This document shows, piece by piece, positions 1-5,510 of a DNA stretch of 10,045 nt. Within the stretch, counting starts at the first letter, position 1; every line of letters starts with the position of its first letter. Location of the stretch: contig CALHZD010000091.1 of NCBI GenBank assembly GCA_938040985.1, forward strand, positions 1-10,045, given 5' to 3'. The notes below the pieces were generated by a model. That model had not been told where the DNA came from, did no database searches, and saw nothing but the letters and a program-made list of their open reading frames with translations. The stretch is from an uncultured Propionivibrio sp. (GTDB lineage Bacteria; Pseudomonadota; Gammaproteobacteria; Burkholderiales; Rhodocyclaceae). Made by a program: the position numbers and the translations under genes.

Positions 1-91
1 GGAGAGATGGATGAGTGGTTTAAGTCGCACGCCTGGAAAGCGTGTTCAGGGTAATACCCTGACGGGGGTTCGAATCCCCCTCTCTCCGCCA
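1..91 (+). tRNA. tRNA-Ser, anticodon GGA
   Basis: This is a complete class II tRNA. The acceptor strand GGAGAGA (1-7) pairs with TCTCTCC (81-87), followed by the discriminator G and an encoded CCA (89-91). The anticodon stem CACGC/GCGTG encloses the loop CTGGAAA, so the anticodon is GGA and reads UCC/UCU serine codons. The long variable arm, TCAGGG-TAATA-CCCTGA, is a perfect hairpin as expected for tRNA-Ser. The T arm GGGGG-TTCGAAT-CCCCC is also perfect. The window begins at the first base of the gene, so its promoter is outside. A hairpin terminator follows at 130-172. Confidence 0.97.
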
Positions 92-129
92 GAATATACA
101 CAACAATAAAAATATTTCTCCTCCTAAAA

Positions 130-172
130 CGCCCGAAACCCACGTAAAATAGGGGTTTTCGGGCGATTTTTT
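130..172 (+). terminator. Intrinsic terminator after tRNA-Ser, probably bidirectional
   Basis: CGCCCGAAACCC (130-141) pairs with GGGGTTTTCGGGCG (152-165) apart from a small bulge, and T6 follows at 167-172. The left side carries A4 (126-129), so read leftward the hairpin ends in T4 and could also stop hpnCDE transcription. The 186 bp between this hairpin and the hpnE stop holds no gene I can support, only a weak TTGCC/GGCAA hairpin near 180-196. Confidence 0.85.
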
Positions 173-358
173 ATCCACGATTGCCAACAATGGGCAACAC
201 AAAACAACCGTTCTACTGCGAATCTGACCGTGCGATTGCATATAGCGTGTCCTTGACAGAATACTTGCCGGTAATCCGGACGGTTGTTGGGGGAGCCGTT
301 TGCAGAAGATGAATCGCTGATGATGCTTGTTTGGGCTTGCTTATCCTCATCTTCACTC

Positions 359-1816
359 TCATTCTGGTGGTAAAGATATGGGCGATGCGGCGAGGATGCT
401 TCTGGCCGCCTGGATGCCACTGCGCACGGCGCCTTCAAGCGTAGCCGGGTAGTCGGCGCAAACATAGTCGCCGGCAAGGTGGAGTCCGGGCAGCGGCATG
501 CTGGCGTTTGGGCGAAACAGGTCGGGCCGGCAGGAAAAAGTGGCGCGGCGTTCGCGCAGGGTCTTGTGCCAGACGGGGACGGGCAGCCGCCGGCGTAGAG
601 CGGCTTGAAGTTCCTGGTGCAGCGCGACCATTAGCGCAGCGTTATCGCGTTCGTCCCAACGTCCGCGTGCACTCAGAACGAAGGCGATGAGACCCGGTGT
701 GCGGCAAAGCCGAGCGTGATCGAACGCCCATTGCCCCAGCTTGTTTCCCGCCGCGTCGCTTAAGCCGAGCATCGGAGCGGGTAGTCGGACTTCCGGCGGG
801 TACGCGGCGTAGACGGTGCCGATCGGCTCGTAATCATAAGCGCTGAGCTGAGTGGCGACAGAATGCGTTTCTGCTTGTTCCGCCAGCAGCGGCGCGGCGT
901 GCTGCGGCGCGGTAGCGAGGATGACGTGGTCGAACGATTCCCCGCCGATACGCCAGTGCTGCTTATCCCGCGCCATATGTTCGATACGGCAGGAAAGGCG
1001 GATGCGGCCACCGTGCGCTGCGATGAATGTTGCGGCTGCGTCGGGGAAAAGCCGCCCCAGACCGACAGCGGGCAAGAGCAGGTCGGTGGCGCACCGGTCG
1101 CCGCCGAGGCTGTCGCGCAGCACATTGGCGAAAATTTGCGCTGAAGCGTGTTCCGGCGGGGTATTGAGCGCGGCTAGACACAGCGGCTCCCAGAGCATGC
1201 GGCGTAAGGCCCCGGTCTGCCCGCTGCGGTCGAGCAATGCGGTTACGCTACTGTCCGCATCAAGCCGGTAGTCGAGGGCTTGCAAGCCGCGGATGAAGCG
1301 GGCGGCGGCGAGCTTCTCGGCGAGCGTAAGGCCGCGTGCTCCGAATAAACCGATCGCCAGCGGCAACGGCGCGGGAAGCGGTAGCCATGAAGGCGGCAGA
1401 CGCAGGCGAAAGTTTCCGGCAGGATGTTGCAGGGTCAGCGGCAGGCGATGGAGCAGGGGGGGGAGCCGGCGCCCAGCGTTGCCGCTGGCGTGGTCTGCCT
1501 GCATTTCCTTACAGTTGCCAATGTTGCGATGTACGTGCCGTATCAAGCGCAAAGTTTCGCGGTACGCGCCGATCAGGATGTGCTGGCCGTTGTCAAGCGT
1601 ACGCCCGTCAATGGCTACACTGCGGGCGCGGCCACCCAGCTGCTTTGCGGCTTCGTACACAGTGACGGACGCGCCGGCCGTGCACAGTTCGACGGCGGCG
1701 GCAAGCCCGGCCCAGCCGCCGCCGATGATGGCGACCGACAGTGCGGTACTGGGGAGATTGCCGGCGTATTCCGGCGCCTGAGGCTGCGTCCCCTGAGGTT
1801 TTAGGCCTTGAACCAT
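359..1816 (-). CDS. hpnE: HpnE, hydroxysqualene dehydroxylase (FAD-dependent, squalene-forming)
   Basis: The protein has 485 residues and belongs to the squalene-associated FAD-dependent desaturase/amine-oxidase-like family. In the HpnCDE route it reductively removes the hydroxyl of hydroxysqualene to give squalene. The N-terminal Rossmann motif is visible at residues 29-45 (VAIIGGGWAGLAAAVEL), followed by LGGRARS near 60-66 and DNGQHI at 75-80. The FAD-closing C-terminal motif LAGDYVCADYPATLEGA starts near residue 446. The start is the ATG at 1816, which overlaps the last 16 bp of hpnD. The reading frame stays open upstream to 2269, but that part is antisense-like low-complexity Arg/Pro sequence inside hpnD. 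The ATG has no clear Shine-Dalgarno and adds about 25 residues before the usual family start, so translational coupling to hpnD is likely. It is the last gene of the hpnCDE operon. The frame appears intact. Confidence 0.93.
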   Translation of the reverse strand: MVQGLKPQGTQPQAPEYAGNLPSTALSVAIIGGGWAGLAAAVELCTAGASVTVYEAAKQLGGRARSVAIDGRTLDNGQHILIGAYRETLRLIRHVHRNIGNCKEMQADHASGNAGRRLPPLLHRLPLTLQHPAGNFRLRLPPSWLPLPAPLPLAIGLFGARGLTLAEKLAAARFIRGLQALDYRLDADSSVTALLDRSGQTGALRRMLWEPLCLAALNTPPEHASAQIFANVLRDSLGGDRCATDLLLPAVGLGRLFPDAAATFIAAHGGRIRLSCRIEHMARDKQHWRIGGESFDHVILATAPQHAAPLLAEQAETHSVATQLSAYDYEPIGTVYAAYPPEVRLPAPMLGLSDAAGNKLGQWAFDHARLCRTPGLIAFVLSARGRWDERDNAALMVALHQELQAALRRRLPVPVWHKTLRERRATFSCRPDLFRPNASMPLPGLHLAGDYVCADYPATLEGAVRSGIQAARSILAASPISLPPE

Positions 1817-2634
1817 GTGCGCCAGGCAATCCAGAATTTGCGCAGCGGTGTGAGCGAGATGCGCCGCGTGAGCGTTTGACCGCCGCACCGTTTGATTTCC
1901 TCCAGCACGGCGCGGTAGATGGCCGCCATCACCAGGCCGGGGCGCTGCGCCTTGCGGTCGCCGGGGGGCAACTGCTCCAGCGCTTGCTCGTAATAACGTT
2001 CCGCACGTTCGATCTGGAAGGCCATCAGGCGATGAAATGCGGGAGAGTCGTGTGCGCCGAGAATGTCCTCTGCCGTCACGGAAAAGCGGGCAAGTTCGTC
2101 GAGCGGCAGGTAGATGCGGCCGCGGCGGGCGTCTTCGCCGACGTCGCGAAGGATGTTGGTTAGCTGGAAAGCGATGCCCAGGTCGTGCGCATATTTGAGC
2201 GTGCCTTGATGCTGATAGCCGAAAATTTCCGCTGCCAGCAGGCCGACGACGCCGGCTACGCGGTGGCAATAGAGCAGCAGCGACTTGAAATCCGGATAAC
2301 GCCTTGCGTGCAAATCCATAGCCATGCCGTCAATGATTTCCAGCAAATGTTCTTTGGGTAGGCGGATGTGCGTCATCGCTTCGCCCAGCGCCTGTGCGAC
2401 GGGGTGCCGCGGCGCGCCGGCATAAAGGCGTTCGATTTCACTGCGCCAGGCATCGAGCTGTGCGGCGGCCGTGTGCACATCGCCGCCTTCATCAACGATG
2501 TCATCCACTTCGCGGCAGAAGGCGTAGAGCGCGGTAATTGCCTGTCGCCGTTCCGGCGGCAGGAAAGTGAAGCTGTAGTAAAAGCTCGAACCGCTGGCGG
2601 CGGTTTTCTGCTGGCAATATGCGTTCGGCGACAT
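1801..2634 (-). CDS. hpnD: HpnD, presqualene diphosphate synthase
   Basis: The protein has 277 residues and belongs to the trans-isoprenyl head-to-head synthase family (squalene/phytoene synthase fold). It condenses two farnesyl diphosphates to presqualene diphosphate, the first step of bacterial squalene synthesis by HpnCDE. Both Asp-rich Mg-diphosphate sites are present: DDIVDE at residues 44-49 and the second within LTNILRDVGED (158-168), followed by RGRIYLP. The N-terminal FYYSFTFLP segment is typical of the HpnD branch. Length is normal for the family. The ATG at 2634 lies 59 bp after the hpnC stop and no strong Shine-Dalgarno is visible. The stop at 1801-1803 lies inside hpnE. Gene order C-D-E on one strand supports the HpnD assignment over a phytoene synthase. 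Confidence 0.94.
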   Translation of the reverse strand: MSPNAYCQQKTAASGSSFYYSFTFLPPERRQAITALYAFCREVDDIVDEGGDVHTAAAQLDAWRSEIERLYAGAPRHPVAQALGEAMTHIRLPKEHLLEIIDGMAMDLHARRYPDFKSLLLYCHRVAGVVGLLAAEIFGYQHQGTLKYAHDLGIAFQLTNILRDVGEDARRGRIYLPLDELARFSVTAEDILGAHDSPAFHRLMAFQIERAERYYEQALEQLPPGDRKAQRPGLVMAAIYRAVLEEIKRCGGQTLTRRISLTPLRKFWIAWRTWFKA

Positions 2635-2693
2635 GGCGCGTGGCTGGCTGTAAGCAGAGTTAGCGGAATCTGATTTGCAGGGAGGCTGGATTT

Positions 2694-3503
2694 TTACATA
2701 AACAGCGTCCGGCCGCCCAGCCGCACCCAGTCATACACGCCCAGGCGCGGCCGCCGGCGGAAAATATCGCCGCGTACCTGGCGGATGCGTTCGAGAATAC
2801 GTAAGCCGCCCTGAATGGTCAGGCGGATTTCCCAGCCTATGCGCCCGGGCAAAGAATGAACGAGCGGTGAGCCCGCATACATTAGCGCTTCGCTGCGTTC
2901 GATCTGAAAATCAAGCAGCGCGGCCCAAGCTTCGCTCCAGCGGCCTTCGGCAATCTGGCGCTCGTCGATGCCAAAGCGGATCAGATCACTTTCCGGCAGA
3001 TAGACGCGCTGTTTCCGCCAGTCGACAGCGATGTCCTGCCAGAAATTGGTAAGCTGCAAGGCCGTACAGATGCAGTCGGAACGGCGCAGATTTTCCGCAT
3101 CGGCGCAGTCAAATAGATAGAGCAGCAAGCGACCGACGGGATTGGCCGAGCGGCGGCAGTAATTGAGCAATTCCGGGTAGTCAACATAACGTTGCTTGAC
3201 CACATCCTGGGCAAAGGCATCGAGCAGATCGCGGAACGGTGAAAGCGGCAGGCGCCATTCCCGGATCACCTGGTCCAGTATTCGGAACAGAGCCGTATCC
3301 GGCCGCTGACCGCTTTCGATGCGATCCAGCTCGGCGTGGTAGGCATCCAGGCCGGCCAGCCGGGTGGCATTGTTGGCATTGCCTTCATCGGCAATATCGT
3401 CGGCGCTGCGCGCGAATCGGTAGATGGTTTCGATGGGATGGCGCAGCCGCCGGGGCAGCAGAAAAGAGGCAACAGGAAAATTCTCGTAATGTTCAACGGG
3501 CAT
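2694..3503 (-). CDS. hpnC: HpnC, hydroxysqualene synthase
   Basis: The protein has 269 residues and is a squalene/phytoene synthase-fold enzyme that converts presqualene diphosphate to hydroxysqualene. The N-terminus MPVEHYENFPVASFLLP is the hallmark HYENFPVAS opening of HpnC and decides the ATG at 3503. A TTG at 3548 would add 15 unsupported residues. Asp-rich motif one is SADDIADE (33-40), and motif two lies within LTNFWQDIAVD (151-161), followed by RVYLP. HpnC is the first gene of the leftward operon, about 135 bp from the divergent tRNA-Leu. The Shine-Dalgarno is weak. The frame is intact and the stop is TAA at 2694-2696. Confidence 0.94.
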   Translation of the reverse strand: MPVEHYENFPVASFLLPRRLRHPIETIYRFARSADDIADEGNANNATRLAGLDAYHAELDRIESGQRPDTALFRILDQVIREWRLPLSPFRDLLDAFAQDVVKQRYVDYPELLNYCRRSANPVGRLLLYLFDCADAENLRRSDCICTALQLTNFWQDIAVDWRKQRVYLPESDLIRFGIDERQIAEGRWSEAWAALLDFQIERSEALMYAGSPLVHSLPGRIGWEIRLTIQGGLRILERIRQVRGDIFRRRPRLGVYDWVRLGGRTLFM

Positions 3504-3572
3504 GGGTGGCAGCCTGGCGACCGGTTGTGCAGGACCAGGAAAAAACAAAAAACTGATCGGCTCGACAGCATG

Positions 3573-3593
3573 ACTGAAATTTCAGTATTTCAG
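3573..3593. promoter_or_regulatory. 14-bp palindrome plus a third half-site in the hpnC leader
   Basis: ACTGAAATTTCAGT at 3573-3586 is a perfect 14-bp palindrome. It is followed at once by another ATTTCAG (3587-3593), giving three ATTTCAG-type half-sites in 21 bp. It lies between the candidate hpnC -10 and the hpnC start, at about +7 to +20 of the predicted transcript. That position would suit a repressor operator for the squalene operon. I do not recognise a regulator for this motif. Confidence 0.4.
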
Positions 3594-3599
3594 GGTGGG

Positions 3600-3605
3600 A
3601 GTATA
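3600..3605 (-). promoter_or_regulatory. Candidate -10 box of the hpnCDE promoter
   Basis: Read leftward this is TATACT, a five-of-six match to the sigma-70 -10. I see no good -35 at 16-18 bp. Transcription would begin near 3593 and leave a leader of about 90 nt before the hpnC ATG. It lies within 40 bp of the divergent tRNA-Leu gene, so the two promoters would share the same short segment. Confidence 0.35.
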
Positions 3606-3619
3606 GGGCTTTTATGCAG

Positions 3620-3637
3620 TAAAATTGCCGCCGTAAC
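3620..3637 (+). promoter_or_regulatory. Candidate tRNA-Leu promoter (-10 and GC-rich discriminator)
   Basis: TAAAAT at 3620-3625 is a five-of-six match to the sigma-70 -10. The G/C-rich stretch GCCGCCG that follows is typical of stable-RNA promoters under stringent control. The start would be near 3632, just before the mature 5' end. No convincing -35 is visible. Confidence 0.35.
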
Positions 3638-3722
3638 GCGAGAGTGGCGGAATAGGTAGACGCACTGGATTTAGGTTCCAGCGCCGCAAGGCGTGGGGGT
3701 TCGAGTCCCTTCTCTCGCACCA
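3638..3722 (+). tRNA. tRNA-Leu, anticodon UAG
   Basis: This is a complete class II tRNA. GCGAGAG (3638-3644) pairs with CTCTCGC (3712-3718), followed by discriminator A and encoded CCA (3720-3722). The anticodon stem CTGGA/TCCAG holds the loop TTTAGGT, so the anticodon is TAG and reads CUN leucine codons. The variable arm is CGCC-GCAA-GGCG. The T stem GGGGG/CCCTT contains two G-U pairs. A phage-type integrase fragment begins 125 bp downstream, so the 3' half of this gene was probably an integration site. No clear terminator follows it. Confidence 0.97.
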
Positions 3723-3817
3723 GCCTATATAAAGTTTTGATTGTCTGCACACGTCAAATCTTTCAAAGCTACAGCGCTTCGCTGAAACGAATTTGAGCGC
3801 TAAAACAACAACAATAG

Positions 3818-3847
3818 ATTCCCCACAATTCCCCAGGGGATTCCCCA
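3818..3847 (+). repeat. Three direct ATTCCCCA repeats upstream of the integrase start
   Basis: Exact copies of ATTCCCCA begin at 3818, 3828 and 3840, spaced 10 and 12 bp so that they lie on nearly the same face of the helix. The third copy ends on the A of the integrase ATG. The middle copy is followed by GGGGA, forming TCCCC-A-GGGGA. Its AGGGG (3835-3839) is also the Shine-Dalgarno, 7 nt before the ATG. The repeats may be integrase arm-type sites or an autoregulatory site. The CCCC runs could also pair with the Shine-Dalgarno. Confidence 0.6.
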
Positions 3848-4194
3848 TGGCATCAATTCAGCGCACAGGGCGCGGCTACCGGGCGCAGGTTTATGTCGGC
3901 GGCTGGCGCGATTCCAAATTGTTTCGCCTCAAGCGTGAGGCCGAAGCCTGGGCGTTTCAGCGCGAGAAAGAACTACGCGCCGGGAAAGCGGGGGGCGACA
4001 AAACCCTGGGCGACAAAATCCTGGGCGACGCACTAAAGCGCTACGCTGACGAAATCTCACCAACCCATCGTGGGGAGCAATGGGAAACCATCCGGATAGC
4101 GGCATTCCTGGCTGACCCGACGTTTCCCGCGGCGAAACGCCGGGCCGATGGTTTCTGCCGCCTGAAATATCCCAAGATTACAGTCGAGCGCTGA
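3847..4194 (+). pseudogene. Tyrosine recombinase (integrase) 5' remnant at tRNA-Leu
   Basis: The ORF encodes 115 residues, against roughly 320-400 for a full phage or ICE integrase. The N-terminus MASIQRTGRGYRAQVYVGGW followed by RDSKLFRLKREAEAW is the arm-type DNA-binding domain seen at the start of many tRNA-targeting integrases. Residues 54-94, with ALKRYADEISPTHRGEQWE and then TIRIAAFLADPTFPA, match the beginning of the core-binding domain. After about residue 94 (near 4128) the sequence no longer fits the family and stops at 4194. The catalytic domain (R-H-R-Y) is absent, so this cannot recombine DNA. The ATG at 3847 is chosen for its AGGGG Shine-Dalgarno and the family N-terminus; an upstream TTG at 3793 only adds repeat-encoded residues. 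It is most likely the left scar of a lost or rearranged element inserted at tRNA-Leu. Confidence 0.85.
3993..4034 (+). repeat. Tandem 15-bp repeat inside the integrase remnant
   Basis: GGGCGACAAAACCCT (3993-4007) is followed by GGGCGACAAAATCCT (4008-4022) and a partial third copy, GGGCGACGCACT (4023-4034). It encodes GDKTLGDKILGDAL (residues 50-63), where relatives usually have a single TLGDAL step. It is an in-frame expansion, probably from slippage, at the linker between the arm-binding and core-binding domains. Confidence 0.75.
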
Positions 4195-4745
4195 CGACGA
4201 ACGGCGTAATGAGAGGCCATGGTTCCGCTCAGGGCTTCAGCTTTCTTGACCTTCATTGGCACACTGAGGCAGGTTGAGGGTGATCGCTCTTTCAGAATGA
4301 TCGTAGCCGTAGGCGAGTGGCACACTGTCGATCGCGAGTCATTGGTTGGGCAGCGCAGGAAAGCCAAGGCGAGACAGTCATGGGCGAAATTGAAGTTTCC
4401 CGATGCGGCCAAATTTGTTTCTGCTCCGCACGCTCATCGACTGCGATGCTTCGGTGCCTCGGTAATCGCGTAACCGGCTATTCAATAAGACATCCTTGCC
4501 AGGAAGCCACAACTCACCGACAATCGCCCGCCGATGCGGTATCCGCCGCATTGCCCGTCGTCAGGGCCTGTTGACGTTCGATGTGCGAAGCGGATTTCTG
4601 CGGCAGGAACGGCAGATGCAAGGCGAAAAACGCAACAAGGCTGAAAAACCTCGTGAGCATTTCTAATGTCGCAAATGCCGAAAAACACCGCTGCAATGCA
4701 GATTGTCATCAGGCCGCTGATGTGCCGAGATTCTTTTCAATCTAC
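4195..4745. other. Geneless remnant region after the integrase scar
   Basis: About 550 bp hold no gene I can recognise. Short overlapping frames are open on both strands: 84 codons on + (4219-4473) and about 124 codons on - (4041-4412). Neither has a good Shine-Dalgarno or a recognisable motif. One leftward frame across 4240-4350 reads LAYGYDHSERAITLNLPQCA before a stop and looks more protein-like than its neighbours, but an upstream stop interrupts it, so it may be the decayed end of a gene. The stretch at 4562-4640, opening with AGGGCCTGTTGACGTTCG, has the feel of a dispersed repeat or insertion-sequence end, but no matching inverted end lies in the window. Confidence 0.4.
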
Positions 4746-4755
4746 GGAGGAACCA

Positions 4756-5199
4756 ATGAAAAAACGCGCATTGTCTCTATTTGCTATTACCTGCTTACTT
4801 GCTGCCTGCGGCGGCGGTAACAAGAACTCGCCGGCAGACCCGGCGCCCGTCCTGCCGAAGGCAGATGCCGCCGCAGCACAGCAAGCCGTCGAGCAACCGG
4901 TGGGCGGTGAAAAAGATGCACATGGCTGCCTGCCATCTGCCGGGCAGACCTGGTCCGCCATACGCAGCGAGTGCGTGCAAGTCTTCGACATCGCCGATAT
5001 TCGTCTGATCGACCCAGCCAATGACACCCTTGCCGTATACGTCATCCTGTCTCAGGACAAGAAAAAAGCCGAAGTCTTCGCCGCCGACCTGCCGGAAGGC
5101 CTCATCCTGAACGCCGGCAAGGGTGGCTACAAATCCAAAGACGGCAAAGTCCGCCTGATCAAAGGAAAAGGCAAGGGCAACTGGAAAATCCGCAAATAA
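4756..5199 (+). CDS. Small uncharacterised lipoprotein
   Basis: The predicted protein has 147 residues. The signal peptide MKKRALSLFAITCLLAAC ends in a clear lipobox (LLAAC), with Cys18 as the lipidated residue, followed by a Gly/Ala/Pro-rich linker to about residue 55. The folded part begins GCLPSAGQTWSAIRSECVQVF (58-77), with Cys58 and Cys73 well placed for a disulphide. Then come a predicted beta-rich stretch with AVYVILSQDKKKAEVF and a strongly basic tail KGKGKGNWKIRK. From memory, the GC-x-SAG-x-TWS-x(5)-C pattern recurs in uncharacterised periplasmic lipoproteins of Bacteroidota and Neisseria; I know no function. The ATG at 4756 is fixed by GGAGG at 4746-4750 and by the signal peptide. 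The gene stands alone, with a terminator at 5213-5235. Confidence 0.85.
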   Translation: MKKRALSLFAITCLLAACGGGNKNSPADPAPVLPKADAAAAQQAVEQPVGGEKDAHGCLPSAGQTWSAIRSECVQVFDIADIRLIDPANDTLAVYVILSQDKKKAEVFAADLPEGLILNAGKGGYKSKDGKVRLIKGKGKGNWKIRK

Positions 5200-5212
5200 A
5201 AATGTGATGCCA

Positions 5213-5235
5213 AAAACGGGGATCTGCCCCGTTTT
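5213..5235 (+). terminator. Intrinsic terminator of the lipoprotein gene
   Basis: AAAACGGGG (5213-5221) and CCCCGTTTT (5227-5235) form a perfect 9-bp stem with the loop ATCTG, 14 bp after the stop codon. The T run is within the stem, so the hairpin can act in both directions. Confidence 0.85.
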
Positions 5236-5273
5236 CTATACCGGCTCCCGTACCCGGAAAATTACGCTATAAG

Positions 5274-5506
5274 AACTCTTGCCCTCTGGGGCCGAAACAG
5301 CGTGTGCAGCGAGCAGGCATCCGAAAGGTTGGGTTCGAATAAATCATGCTGCGACCTAGCGGGGGCCGTGTTTATATCGCCTGGCGGTTTTTAAGAAAAT
5401 AATCGCGTGAGCAAGCGATGGGCTGAAACCCGTCCTCCGCAGGTCCATGTTTTATCCCGCCGGGAAACCTCTCCAAAGAAAAGCGGACGGCGGACCGTCC
5501 GTTTTT
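5274..5506 (+). ncRNA. Candidate structured small RNA, family not identified
   Basis: This stretch between two intrinsic terminators has no coding frame of note but many signs of an RNA gene. A -10-like TATAAG lies at 5268-5273, which puts the start near 5280. GCCC-TCTG-GGGC forms a hairpin at 5281-5292. AAACA near 5295 can pair with TGTTT near 5370, enclosing GCAG(G)CAT with ATGCTGC. In the 3' half CCTG(G)CGG (about 5379-5386) pairs with CCGCAGG (about 5435-5441), enclosing the hairpin ATCGC/GCGAT (about 5402-5419) and GGG-CTGAAA-CCC. A strong terminator ends it at 5484-5506. I compared it from memory with 6S RNA, tmRNA, RNase P, 4.5S RNA, 5S rRNA, CsrB-type RNAs and common riboswitches. None of their diagnostic motifs is present. 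A divergent 6S RNA is the least unlikely known family, by size only. Confidence 0.45.
5484..5506 (+). terminator. Strong intrinsic terminator ending the candidate RNA
   Basis: CGGACGG (5484-5490), loop CGGA, CCGTCCG (5495-5501) and T5 (5502-5506) form a textbook rho-independent terminator. No coding sequence ends just before it on the + strand; the nearest is the lipoprotein gene, which has its own terminator 250 bp upstream. It therefore argues for a separate transcript. Confidence 0.88.
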
Positions 5507-5510
5507 ATCG

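Noticed and set aside
20..241. Leftward ORF across tRNA-Ser ending REGDSNPRQG-like
   Set aside because: This is the well-known antisense reading of a tRNA gene, and it lacks a ribosome site. The similar leftward frames across tRNA-Leu (3493-3848) are rejected for the same reason.
124..477. 117-codon leftward ORF overlapping the hpnE 3' end and the terminator
   Set aside because: It begins inside hpnE in another frame, crosses a strong terminator hairpin and has no recognisable motif.
1817..2269. N-terminal extension of the hpnE frame
   Set aside because: The extra 151 codons lie antiparallel-free but out of frame inside hpnD on the same strand and read as low-complexity Arg/Pro sequence; the FAD fold begins after the ATG at 1816.
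4219..4473. 84-codon rightward ORF after the integrase scar
   Set aside because: It has no Shine-Dalgarno or motif and overlaps an equally open leftward frame; kept only as part of the geneless region.
3723..4745. attR copy of the tRNA-Leu 3' end
   Set aside because: I found no second copy of the tRNA 3' sequence in this stretch, so the far end of the former element is either lost or outside the window.
5274..5506. Naming the candidate RNA as 6S RNA, tmRNA, 4.5S RNA, RNase P RNA or part of a 5S gene
   Set aside because: Only short chance matches were seen, such as GCCTGGCGG as in a 5S start; the diagnostic conserved blocks of each family are missing.
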